A DNA stretch of 48,554 nucleotides from CAYWVR01 sp964461715. Lineage in GTDB: Bacteria > Planctomycetota > Phycisphaerae > FEN-1346. The DNA lies in contig CAYWVR010000027.1 in assembly GCA_964461715.1 (NCBI GenBank), positions 1-48,554 on the forward strand, given 5' to 3'. Position 1 is the stretch's first letter. The number at the start of each line of letters is the position of its first letter. A model generated the notes under the pieces. The model was given only the letters and a program-made list of their open reading frames with translations. It was not told the DNA's origin and ran no database searches. Below, piece after piece: positions 41,372 through 48,554 of this stretch. A program made the position numbers and the translations under genes.

Positions 41372-42741
41372 CCGTCATCGATTGGTCCAAGCTGCACGAC
41401 CGCCTCGACGGGGACGACCTGCGGCCCTGCCGGGGACGGGTCGTGCGCGTGACGGGCCTGACGATCGAATCCGAAGGGCCGCCCATCGGCGTCGGCGAGA
41501 TGTGCGAGGTTCGCTTGAAGGACGGCCGCCGCGTCCTCGCCGAGGTCGTCGGCTTCCGCGACGCGCACCGCGTGCTCCTGCCGCTCGAGACCATCGACGG
41601 CATCGCGCCGAGCGACCCGGTCCTCGCGCAGCATCGTCCGCGGACGATCGCCCTTGGGCCGGACGTCCTGGGCCGCGTCATCGACGGGCTCGGCCGCCCC
41701 CTGGACGGGCGCGGGCCGCTGGGCGGGCCGGACGTGCGGCCGCTGGACGCCGACAGCCCGCCCCCCCTGGCGCGCCGGCCCATCCGCGAACCGCTCGCCT
41801 TCGGCATCCGCGTCTTCGACGGGCTCCTGACGTGTGGCAAGGGGCAGCGCGTGGGCATCTTCGCGGGGAGCGGCGTCGGCAAGAGCACGCTGCTGGGCGA
41901 GATCGCCCGGACCTCCGACGCCCACGTCAACGTGCTGGCCCTGGTGGGCGAGCGCGGCCGGGAGGTGCGCCAGTTCCTCGACGAATCGCTGGGCGAGGAG
42001 GGCCTCGCGCGGAGCGTCGTCGTCGTTGCCACCAGCGACGCCCTGCCCGTGCAGCGGGTCAAGGCCGCCTCCCTGGCCATCACCGTGGCCGAGTACTTCC
42101 GCGACATGGGCCGCGACGTCCTGTTCATGATGGACTCCGTGACGCGCCTGGCACAGGCCCAGCGGGAAATCGGCCTCGCGGCCGGCGAGCCGCCCACGAC
42201 GAAGGGCTACTGCCCGAGCGTCTTCAGTCTCCTGCCCAAGCTCACCGAGCGGCTCGGGTCGGCGGCCCGGGGGTCCATCACGGGCATCATCACGGTGCTC
42301 GTCGAGGGGGACGACATGAACGACCCGGTGGCGGACTGCATTCGGTCGCTGCTGGACGGCCACGTGGTCCTGGCGCGGAAGCTGGCGGAGCTGGGGCATT
42401 ATCCGGCCGTGGACATCCTCCAGAGCGTGAGCCGTCTCGCCGACGCCGTCACCACGCCTGCCCACCAGCAGGCCGCGCGGCGTCTCCGGGCCATCTACGC
42501 GACGTACCAGGGGGCCGAGGACCTCATCAACATCGGCGCGTTCAAGCCCGGCGCCAACCGTCGCATCGACACCGCCGTCTCCCTCATCGAGCGGGTCAAC
42601 GACTTCCTCGTCCAGCCGCGCGGCACGGCGTCGCGGCTCGAGGACACGGTGCGGGCGATGGAAGCGATCACCGCGAGCTGGGAGTTCCTGATGCCCTCGG
42701 AGGACGACGAGGCGGCCATCCCGGGGAACCGCAAGGCATGA
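41368..42741 (+). CDS. fliI: Flagellum-specific export ATPase FliI
   Basis: 457 residues from the ATG overlapping the fliH stop. It is an F1-beta-like type III export ATPase with Walker A AGSGVGKSTLLGEI, catalytic and structural motifs VGERGREVRQFL, LFMMDSVTRLAQAQREIGLA and GEPPTTKGYCPSVFSLLPKL, and ending DFLVQPRG...LEDTVRAM. It energises substrate unloading at the export gate. Export-gate membrane genes (flhA, flhB, fliP) are not in the window. Confidence 0.97.
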   Translation: MTVIDWSKLHDRLDGDDLRPCRGRVVRVTGLTIESEGPPIGVGEMCEVRLKDGRRVLAEVVGFRDAHRVLLPLETIDGIAPSDPVLAQHRPRTIALGPDVLGRVIDGLGRPLDGRGPLGGPDVRPLDADSPPPLARRPIREPLAFGIRVFDGLLTCGKGQRVGIFAGSGVGKSTLLGEIARTSDAHVNVLALVGERGREVRQFLDESLGEEGLARSVVVVATSDALPVQRVKAASLAITVAEYFRDMGRDVLFMMDSVTRLAQAQREIGLAAGEPPTTKGYCPSVFSLLPKLTERLGSAARGSITGIITVLVEGDDMNDPVADCIRSLLDGHVVLARKLAELGHYPAVDILQSVSRLADAVTTPAHQQAARRLRAIYATYQGAEDLINIGAFKPGANRRIDTAVSLIERVNDFLVQPRGTASRLEDTVRAMEAITASWEFLMPSEDDEAAIPGNRKA

Positions 42742-43217
42742 AACGCTTCACGTGGAAACTGCAGCGCGTCCTGGACATTACCGCCCGGCGGGAGGACGTG
42801 CTGCGCGGCGAGCTGGTCGCCCTGACCCAGGCGCTCGTGCGCGTGCGGGAGGAGCTGGCCGCCCGGCACGCGGTCGTGCGGACGATCCTGGCGGAGCTGG
42901 GGAGGCGGGACCTGGCGGCGCGGCTCGCCGAGCAGCGGATTCTGATGGACGCGGCGGCCGTCGAGGAGCGGCATCTTGCACGATTGCGGGGCCGGATCGA
43001 CGCCCTCGAAGCCGAGCGCGACGAGAAGCAGGCGGCGTTTCTGCGGACCCGCTCGACCCGCCGCACCCTCGAGCGGCTCCGCGAGGAGGCCCGCCAGGCC
43101 CATGCCCGCGAGGCCGCCCGACGCGAGCAGACCCGCTTTGATGAGACGGCCCACCTGGCCTTTGCCCGCGGCGCGGCGCCCGCGAACGGACTCGAAGAGA
43201 CGAGGAGACGGTCATGA
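42738..43217 (+). CDS. fliJ: Flagellar export protein FliJ
   Basis: 159 residues. The start MKRFTWKLQRVLDITARRED is typical of FliJ, and nearly the whole chain is an Arg/Glu-rich coiled coil. It acts as a stalk within the FliI hexamer. It overlaps fliI (ATGA) and the next gene by 4 nt. Sequence conservation is low in this family, so the call leans on position and length. Confidence 0.85.
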   Translation: MKRFTWKLQRVLDITARREDVLRGELVALTQALVRVREELAARHAVVRTILAELGRRDLAARLAEQRILMDAAAVEERHLARLRGRIDALEAERDEKQAAFLRTRSTRRTLERLREEARQAHAREAARREQTRFDETAHLAFARGAAPANGLEETRRRS

Positions 43218-43846
43218 GCAAGAAGCTGACGATCCTGGTGCTGATCGGCCTGGGCATCGCGGCGTTCGGCGGGTCGTTCGGCCTGAGCCGGTGGCTCACC
43301 GTGCCCAAGCCCCCCCCCGACGACGAAGGAACCGGCAAGAAGGTCGAGGCCGTCGCGGAGGCCGAGGGAGGCGAGGCGCTGCTGCAGGAGCGGCACCTCT
43401 ACGACCTCATCCGCGAGGTCCGCGCCAAGCTCCGCGACTGCGAGAAGCGCCAGGCCCGGCTCGTCCAGGAGGAGACGCGCCTGAACCTGGCCAAGGCCGA
43501 TCTCCAGAAGGAGGCCGAAGCGCTCGAGACGCTCCGCGTCCAGGTGGCCTCGACGGTCGCCGACCTCAAGAAGGTGCGGGCCCAGCTCGAGGCCAGCCGC
43601 GTCCAGATCCGCCAGAACGAGCAGGCGAACCTCAAGAAGACGGCGGCGATCTACGACCGGATGACCGCCGACGCCGCCGCTCCCATCTTCGAGTCCATGT
43701 GCCAGAACGCCCAAAACGCCGACGTCGTCAAAATCTTCCGCTTCATGGAGGAGCGGGCCGTGGCCAAGGTGCTCGCCCAGATGCGCGACAAGGCGCTCGC
43801 CGGACGCCTCTCGAATCTTCTCAAGCACACTCAAGAGGAAGGATGA
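43214..43846 (+). CDS. MotE-like flagellar protein (coiled coil plus MgtE_N-like domain)
   Basis: 210 residues. One N-terminal membrane helix (about 6-27), a long coiled coil (about 65-150) and a C-terminal MgtE_N/FliG-like segment (KTAAIYDRMTADAAAPIFES, MEERAVAKVLAQMRDKALAGRLS). This is the layout of MotE, a periplasmic chaperone required for motor proteins. Position between fliJ and motA agrees. Confidence 0.8.
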   Translation: MSKKLTILVLIGLGIAAFGGSFGLSRWLTVPKPPPDDEGTGKKVEAVAEAEGGEALLQERHLYDLIREVRAKLRDCEKRQARLVQEETRLNLAKADLQKEAEALETLRVQVASTVADLKKVRAQLEASRVQIRQNEQANLKKTAAIYDRMTADAAAPIFESMCQNAQNADVVKIFRFMEERAVAKVLAQMRDKALAGRLSNLLKHTQEEG

Positions 43847-43849
43847 CCC

Positions 43850-44620
43850 GTGGACGTCGCGACGATTCTCGGACTCGTGGCCGGCTTCGCCTGCGTTATC
43901 ATCGCCATCGTCTCGGGCGGCGGCGCCGGCATGTTTTTCAACATTCCGTCGATCATGATCACGGTGGGCGGCATGGTGTCGGCCACGCTGATCCACTTCT
44001 CGCTGGGCCAGGTGCTGAAAATCTTCTCGATCATCGAGAAGGCCCTCTTCAACCGCCTGACCGGCGAGCAGGAGCTGATCCAGAAGATGGTCGACTACTC
44101 CGCCATCAACCGCCGCGACGGGGCCCTGGCCCTCGAACAGCAGCTCCAGCAGGTCAAGGACCCCTTCCTCCTCAAAGGGGTCCAGATGCTTATCGACGGC
44201 CAGCCCGAGGACGCCATCGAGCAGCAGCTCTGCCTCGAGGTCCAGAACCTCCAGCAGCGCCACGACGACGGCAAGAAGGTCCTCGAATTCATGGGCGCCA
44301 GCGCCCCGGCCTTCGGCATGATCGGCACCCTCATCGGCCTCATCCAGATGCTCCGCAACCTCCAGGACCCCTCCGGCATCGGCATCGGCATGGCCACCGC
44401 CCTCATCACCACCTTCTACGGCGCGCTGATGGCCAACCTCGTCTTTCTGCCGCTGGCCGGCAAGCTGGCCCTCCGCTCCAAGAAGGAGTCGATGCAGAAG
44501 GAGATGCTCGTCGAGGGCATCCTGGCCATCGTGCGCGGCGAAGGGCCGACGAGCGTCCGCGAGCGGATGCAGGCCTTCATCAGCGCCAAGCAGCGCGAAG
44601 AGATGAAACCGAGCGTGTAA
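43850..44620 (+). CDS. motA: Flagellar stator protein MotA
   Basis: 256 residues from a GTG. Four membrane helices (about 5-25, 33-52, 150-172, 182-205), with the family motifs NIPSIMITVGGMVSATLI and GASAPAFGMIGTLIGLIQML. The large cytoplasmic loop between helices 2 and 3 carries the charges that push FliG. With MotB it forms an ion channel. Two motB-like genes follow. Confidence 0.95.
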   Translation: MDVATILGLVAGFACVIIAIVSGGGAGMFFNIPSIMITVGGMVSATLIHFSLGQVLKIFSIIEKALFNRLTGEQELIQKMVDYSAINRRDGALALEQQLQQVKDPFLLKGVQMLIDGQPEDAIEQQLCLEVQNLQQRHDDGKKVLEFMGASAPAFGMIGTLIGLIQMLRNLQDPSGIGIGMATALITTFYGALMANLVFLPLAGKLALRSKKESMQKEMLVEGILAIVRGEGPTSVRERMQAFISAKQREEMKPSV

Positions 44621-44623
44621 CCC

Positions 44624-45295
44624 ATGCCCCTGCGTAAACGCGAAAGCGACGACGGCCCCAGCCAGGAATGGATGGTCACGTTCAGTGACTGCATGACCCT
44701 CCTGCTGACGTTCTTCGTCATGCTCCTGGCGTTCAGCTCGTTCGACCCGCGAATCCTCGGGAGCGTCGCGGGTCGCCTGGACGAGCCCTCGAACCCCGCC
44801 GTCCACGACACGCCCCACCTCCCGCGCGACCTCCCCGTGCCGCCCGTCGCCACGCCCGTCGACTGGACCGAGCAAGGGGCCGAGAAACCGACCGACGCGT
44901 TCGAGGCGATCCAGCGCCCGCGCGAGCCGCTTGACGCCCTCGACGCCGACGCCTACCGCGACCGTCGCGAGGTCGTCATCCCCTCGAATCTCCTCTTCTG
45001 GGGCCGCGGGGCCCAGCTTCGACCGGAGGCCGAGCCGCTTCTGGGGCAGGTGGCAAACTACCTGCGCCTCGTCGCCTGCCGCATCGTCATCACCGAAACC
45101 AGCGCCGCCGACGCCGACCCGACGGCCGAGGCCGCCGAGGGGCGGGCCGCCCGCCGCGCCCTGGCGGTCCTCCGGCACCTGGTGGACGCCGAGAATCTGG
45201 AGGCCCATCGCTTCAGCCTCTCGGCGACGCCCGGCGACCGACCTCAGGGGCCCGTCGTCCGCATCGCCATGCTCGACCCGGGAATCTATCCGTGA
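44624..45295 (+). CDS. MotB-like stator protein 1
   Basis: 223 residues. A single membrane helix begins MVTFSDCMTLLLTFFVML, with the ion-carrying Asp of FSD intact. The C-terminal part (about 115-215) is in OmpA/MotB position but strongly diverged: the usual GHTD and RAxxV peptidoglycan-binding motifs are reduced to ITETSAAD and GRAARRALAVLRH. It overlaps motB-like gene 2 by 4 nt (GTGA), suggesting a paired product. Confidence 0.85.
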   Translation: MPLRKRESDDGPSQEWMVTFSDCMTLLLTFFVMLLAFSSFDPRILGSVAGRLDEPSNPAVHDTPHLPRDLPVPPVATPVDWTEQGAEKPTDAFEAIQRPREPLDALDADAYRDRREVVIPSNLLFWGRGAQLRPEAEPLLGQVANYLRLVACRIVITETSAADADPTAEAAEGRAARRALAVLRHLVDAENLEAHRFSLSATPGDRPQGPVVRIAMLDPGIYP

Positions 45296-46047
45296 AGAAG
45301 CTCCTGGCCATGGAGAAGCGCGACAAGGGCGGCAACAAGACGCCCGGGTGGATCGTGTCCTTCACGGACATGATCACGCTGCTCCTCTCGTTCTTCATCA
45401 TGCTCCAGGCGATGGCGAAGGAGAAGGACACCGCCGCCTTCTACGCCGGCCAGGGCGGCTTCCGAAGGGCCGTCGCGGGGCTCGGCGTGCCCGACTGGCT
45501 CCTCGGAAAACCCGAGAAACCCGACCTCGGGTACCAGAAGCCGAAGCACACGATCGAGGAGGACGAGGACAACCTGAACCTGCGACGGGTCATCGACCCG
45601 ACCGACGAGAACATCCGCCAGGTCTTCGACCAGCTTCGCCGCCTGATGAACACACGGGCGCAGGACTACGAGGGTCGTCCCGCGCGGCTCATCTCGACGC
45701 CCATCGTTTTCGCTCCCGGCGAGTCCGAGCCGGACAAGGGGGCCGCCGCGTTCCTCCGCGACTTCGCTTTCCAGCTCGGTCAGGACGGCGGTCCGGCCCC
45801 GGCCGTGCACGTCGTGGGTCTGGCCCCGGACACCGAGACGGAAGAGGCCCGGTGGCTCCTCTCGGTGGCCCGGGCCCGGGCGGTCGAGGCGCTCATGCGC
45901 GAGGCCCTCGAAGCGGCGCCGACGCAGGCCGCCGTCGATAGTTGGGGGGCGGGGCCCGGGGGGCCCTGGTGCGGCCGGACGGAGGTCGTCGGCCCGGCCA
46001 CACGATTCATCGTCCTGGCCGTCATGGACGCCGATGAAAAGGAGTAG
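45292..46047 (+). CDS. MotB-like stator protein 2
   Basis: 251 residues from a GTG overlapping the preceding stop. Membrane helix IVSFTDMITLLLSFFIML with the essential Asp in FTD. The periplasmic region is again a diverged OmpA-like domain (HVVGLAPDTETEEARWLLSV, ARARAVEALM), closer to the consensus than its neighbour. Two consecutive non-identical MotB proteins with one MotA suggest a mixed B-subunit stator. Confidence 0.85.
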   Translation: MKKLLAMEKRDKGGNKTPGWIVSFTDMITLLLSFFIMLQAMAKEKDTAAFYAGQGGFRRAVAGLGVPDWLLGKPEKPDLGYQKPKHTIEEDEDNLNLRRVIDPTDENIRQVFDQLRRLMNTRAQDYEGRPARLISTPIVFAPGESEPDKGAAAFLRDFAFQLGQDGGPAPAVHVVGLAPDTETEEARWLLSVARARAVEALMREALEAAPTQAAVDSWGAGPGGPWCGRTEVVGPATRFIVLAVMDADEKE

Positions 46048-46051
46048 AGCC

Positions 46052-46636
46052 ATGGCTGAACCCGAGGAGAAGAACACCCCCGCCGACCAGGCCCCCGTCG
46101 CCACCATGCCGCCCTGGGAGGACGGCGACGACGAGGCCGCCGGCGGCGGTCCCGGCAAGTTCCGCCAGCTCCTGGTCCTCGCGGCCGGGGTCGTGGCCAT
46201 CGCCGCCGGCGCCGGCTACGGCACGGCCATGCTGACCGGGTGCGGCGAGCCCGAGTCCGCCCAGGCCCGGACCGAGCCCCGGGTCAACCGCGTCGTCGAC
46301 GCCGAGGGACGCGAGTACCACTACGAGGACTTCGAGCCCATCACCGTCAACCTCGACGAGCCGCGCCTCGCCCGCTACATCTGCATCGAGCTGACCCTGG
46401 CGGTGCCGATCACGGACTACGACGCGCCCACCGAGCAACTGCTGACGGCCAAGAAACGGGTCCTTCGGGATTGGCTCACGGTCTACTTCGCCAGTTGCAC
46501 GCTGGACGACGTCCGCGGGGCGGTGAACCTGAACCGCCTGCGGCGCGAGGTCCTCGACGCGTTCAACGAGCAGCTCTGGCCCGGCAAGAAAGGCCGCATC
46601 CACAAGGTCCTCTTCAAGAAATTCACGGTGTCATGA
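46052..46636 (+). CDS. fliL: Flagellar basal-body-associated protein FliL
   Basis: 194 residues from the ATG at 46052 (GGAG upstream). Acidic cytoplasmic N-terminus, one membrane helix (about 40-62), then the FliL periplasmic domain (FEPITVNLDEPRLARYICIE, KKRVLRDWLTVYFAS). The C-terminus KVLFKKFTVS matches the usual 'V.FT.FVVQ' ending. It stabilises stators around the motor. It overlaps fliM (ATGA). Confidence 0.9.
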   Translation: MAEPEEKNTPADQAPVATMPPWEDGDDEAAGGGPGKFRQLLVLAAGVVAIAAGAGYGTAMLTGCGEPESAQARTEPRVNRVVDAEGREYHYEDFEPITVNLDEPRLARYICIELTLAVPITDYDAPTEQLLTAKKRVLRDWLTVYFASCTLDDVRGAVNLNRLRREVLDAFNEQLWPGKKGRIHKVLFKKFTVS

Positions 46637-47589
46637 CCCTCTCCCGCCGCGCCCAAGACCTGCTTATCATCGACCGGCTGCGTCTGGCGGCCCGCCGGCG
46701 GGCTAAGGCCAAGCCGGGCGATTCGGCCCCCGCCGCCGTCGACTACGACTGGGAGGTGCCGCACCACTTCGGCGCCGCCGGACGCGCGCGCCTCGATGCG
46801 TTCGCCGCCACCGTGGCCCGGGCGGTGGCCGAGAAGCTCGGGGCCCTCCTGCGGACGGAGGTGGCCATCGAAGCGCGGCCGGCCGGCGAGCGCTACGGGG
46901 CAACGGTCCGGGCGACGGTCGAGGGGACGTACCGCTTCCCCCTGGCCGGGCCGGGCGGCGAGGTGTGCGGCCTGGTGCGGCTGCCCGCGGCGCTGGCCGT
47001 CGGCTGGGTCGAGCGGCTCCTCGGAGGCACCGGCGCCGCCGAGGCCCGCGAGCTCTCCTCCATGGAGGCCGCCCTTCTCGTGGACCTCGTCGCCGCCGTG
47101 GTCCGGTCGCTCGCGGCCGTCAGCGCCGAGATGGGCGGTCCGTCGGTCCAGCACGTAGACCGTATGCTCGACGACGACGAGCCCCTGCCCGGGCGCGACG
47201 AGGACGAGTTCTGCCACCTCGTCTTCGCAGTCGGCGAGCGGGCCGAGGTGGTCTTCGTGCTGGCAAGCGAGACGCTCGAGCCGATCGCCCGCGGCTCCGG
47301 CGACGCCGAGCCGGCCACCAAGGCGGAAGAGGTCCCGGGCCGGTTGGCCGCCCATCTCGCCGAGGCCCCCGTACGAGCCCGCGTGGAGCTGGGGACAACC
47401 GAGATCCTGGTCCGCGACCTCATGGCCCTGGAACCGGGCGACGTGGTCGTGCTCAACGCCGCAATCGAAGACCCCGTCCAGCTTCGCGTCGGAGAGCGCG
47501 TCGTTGCCGGGGGGCGGCCCGTGACCTGTGAGGGCCAGTACGCCTTTCAGGCGGCCGACCTTCGCCGCCATCCGCGCGCGCGGGTGTAG
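46633..47589 (+). CDS. fliM: Flagellar motor switch protein FliM
   Basis: 318 residues. The CheC-like middle domain (about 50-210) includes SSMEAALLVDLVAAVVRSLA, and the C-terminal SpoA domain (about 245-318) includes VRARVELGTTEILVRDLMAL and EPGDVVVLN. The canonical N-terminal CheY-P-binding motif LSQxEIDALL is not recognisable (MTLSRRAQDLLIIDRL instead). It forms the C-ring with FliG and FliN. The 103-nt gap to fliN holds only a good ribosome site (AAAGGAAAGG). Confidence 0.88.
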   Translation: MTLSRRAQDLLIIDRLRLAARRRAKAKPGDSAPAAVDYDWEVPHHFGAAGRARLDAFAATVARAVAEKLGALLRTEVAIEARPAGERYGATVRATVEGTYRFPLAGPGGEVCGLVRLPAALAVGWVERLLGGTGAAEARELSSMEAALLVDLVAAVVRSLAAVSAEMGGPSVQHVDRMLDDDEPLPGRDEDEFCHLVFAVGERAEVVFVLASETLEPIARGSGDAEPATKAEEVPGRLAAHLAEAPVRARVELGTTEILVRDLMALEPGDVVVLNAAIEDPVQLRVGERVVAGGRPVTCEGQYAFQAADLRRHPRARV

Positions 47590-47692
47590 GGCTCGGTTCC
47601 CCCCTCTCCCGCGGCCGGAGAGGCACAACATGGGCCACAGGCCGCGCCGAGAAAAGCCGATGAACAAGTGAATCGAAAGGAAAGGACGCACG

Positions 47693-48112
47693 ATGACGCA
47701 AGCACCGACCGCCGATCTGGACGGCCCCGAGGAAGCCCCCGAACAGGCCCCCGAGCCCGAAGAGGACGTGGAGGTCCGGGACGCGGAACTGGCCGACGTC
47801 GAGTCGGGCCCTCTGACCGACGATGACCGGGGCGGCACCAGCGGCCTCGGCCAGATCGACATCCTCCTCGACACCTCGGTCGAGATCGCCGCACGCCTCG
47901 GCGAGACGCATCTGGCGGTGCGCGAGCTGCTGGAGCTCAGGCCCGGGTCGGTCCTCAAGCTCGACCGCGCGGCCGGCGACCCCGTGGACCTCTACCTCAA
48001 CGGCATCCGCTTCGCGACCGGGCACCTGGTGGTCGTCGAGGACCGCCTCGGCATCCGCATCAAGGAGATTCTGAAGAGCGACCCCGACGCCCTGGCCGCG
48101 GAGTTGGCGTGA
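47693..48112 (+). CDS. fliN: Flagellar motor switch protein FliN
   Basis: 139 residues. An acidic Pro/Glu-rich N-terminal extension (about 1-50), then a SpoA domain (DILLDTSVEIAARLGETHLA, LRPGSVLKLDRAAGDPVDLY, GHLVVVEDRLGIRIKEIL). It completes the C-ring. It is the last recognisable gene of the operon; a transposase remnant starts 18 nt later. Confidence 0.95.
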   Translation: MTQAPTADLDGPEEAPEQAPEPEEDVEVRDAELADVESGPLTDDDRGGTSGLGQIDILLDTSVEIAARLGETHLAVRELLELRPGSVLKLDRAAGDPVDLYLNGIRFATGHLVVVEDRLGIRIKEILKSDPDALAAELA

Positions 48113-48129
48113 ACGAAGGGAGATGCTCG

Positions 48130-48394
48130 ATGGCTCGCCAGGATCAGACTACCGACGGGCCGGGCCGTACGAGCGGACCGACACGCGTCGGGGCCTCCGC
48201 GGGCGGCACCAAGCCGCGGACCCTGAAGACGCGGGTCGGGGGGCTGGAGCTGTTGGTGTCTCAGGACCGCGGGGGGACCACGCTTTGAGCGGTACCCGCG
48301 GAGCGAGAAGGCCCTGGTAGTGGCCCTGGCGGAGGGGATCGTGGGGCGCCGGATGCGTCGGGGCCGTCCCGGCCGCCCACGGAAACGGACCTGA
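48130..48394 (+). pseudogene. IS256-family (Mutator-type) transposase remnant
   Basis: Two adjacent frames together give a piece of an IS256-family transposase. Frame 1 (48130-48288) has KPRTLKTRVGGLELLVSQDR; frame 2 (48284-48394) has FERYPRSEKALVVALAE. In intact members these are contiguous (TLKTRVG.LEL.VPQDR...ELFERYQRSEKALV.AL.EMY). The piece is therefore frameshifted, lacks a few residues at the junction and covers under a quarter of a normal enzyme. The tail RRGRPGRPRKRT does not fit the family. It is certainly inactive. Confidence 0.75.
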
Positions 48395-48490
48395 CAAAAA
48401 CCGTATTGGGTCAACGGAATCCAGAGTGTCCCCGAAATTGCCTGCGCGCCGCCCCCCGCGGAGCAATCCGAAATTGGCGGCGGCTGGGGC

Positions 48491-48554
48491 TCACTCCCCC
48501 GCCCGATCTCTCTCCGGTAGGTGAACGGCGAACTCCCGCTCCCGGTACGCCGCC
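48491..48554 (-). CDS. Possible C-terminus of a minus-strand gene, cut by the window edge
   Basis: The last 64 nt read on the minus strand as AAYREREFAVHLPERDRAGE followed by TGA, a protein-like composition, but only 20 residues are present and no family can be named. Between the transposase remnant and here (48395-48490) only short repeats of CCGAAATTG are seen. Confidence 0.25.
   Translation of the reverse strand, partial: AAYREREFAVHLPERDRAGE

Noticed and set aside
45042..45063. Weak sigma54-like TGGCA-N8-TGC match inside the first motB-like gene
   Set aside because: It lies within coding sequence, lacks the TTGC element and has no gene start downstream that needs it.

Overview
The window is a GC-rich bacterial chromosome segment, probably a metagenome-derived scaffold: it carries a 100-N gap at 1733-1832, and both edges appear to cut genetic units. 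The gene set points to a motile member or relative of the Planctomycetota with anaerobic capacity. It includes an anaerobic ribonucleotide reductase with NrdR, DapL, a VIT/VWA secreted protein, a ParA-CBM48 fusion, a HEAT-containing FlgI-like lipoprotein and a sigma54-headed flagellar operon. The phylum is inferred from gene content and style, not from a marker tree.

Left edge (1-2.8 kb): a compact Cas12-like nuclease gene on the minus strand, interrupted by the assembly gap. It has a complete RuvC triad and a Cys4 zinc finger. The 256 bases beyond its 3' end hold a 22-nt imperfect inverted repeat and an 8-bp perfect hairpin. This is what a tracrRNA anti-repeat facing the first CRISPR repeat would look like, with the array lying off the window. 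No cas1, cas2 or array is visible inside it.

Minus-strand housekeeping block (2.8-19.0 kb): lon, smc and a FlgI-like HEAT lipoprotein. Next come the anaerobic nucleotide-reduction genes: radical-SAM activase, thioredoxin-like protein, cupin, nrdD and nrdR. The nrdR promoter has two NrdR-box-like sites 32 bp apart, one between -35 and -10 and one at the start site. Then follow dCMP deaminase, a P-loop-less MinD/FlhG-like protein and a ParA-type ATPase with a C-terminal glycogen-binding (CBM48-like) domain.

Centre (19.0-32.5 kb): a roughly 1-kb gene-poor region contains a textbook sigma54 promoter (19474-19490) and an intrinsic terminator (19825-19861), bracketing a structured, apparently noncoding RNA of about 360 nt. 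It is followed by a VIT/VWA exported protein (+), a 1458-residue heme/PAS/GGDEF/HD-GYP c-di-GMP protein (-), smpB with a probably leaderless promoter, priA, a short ScdA_N (DUF542) protein (-), dapL and folK.

Right part (32.5-48.1 kb): after a terminator, a second perfect sigma54 promoter (32458-32474) drives a tightly overlapping flagellar operon. Two TPR envelope proteins come first, then an NtrC/FlgR-type sigma54 activator, flgB, flgC, fliE, fliF, fliG, fliH, fliI, fliJ, a MotE-like protein, motA, two divergent motB genes, fliL, fliM and fliN. The cluster builds the rod base, MS-ring/C-ring, export ATPase and stator. The operon ends against a decayed IS256-family transposase fragment.

The two signals most worth following are the Cas12-like locus with its candidate anti-repeat at the scaffold edge, and the sigma54-driven structured RNA unit at 19.5-19.86 kb.
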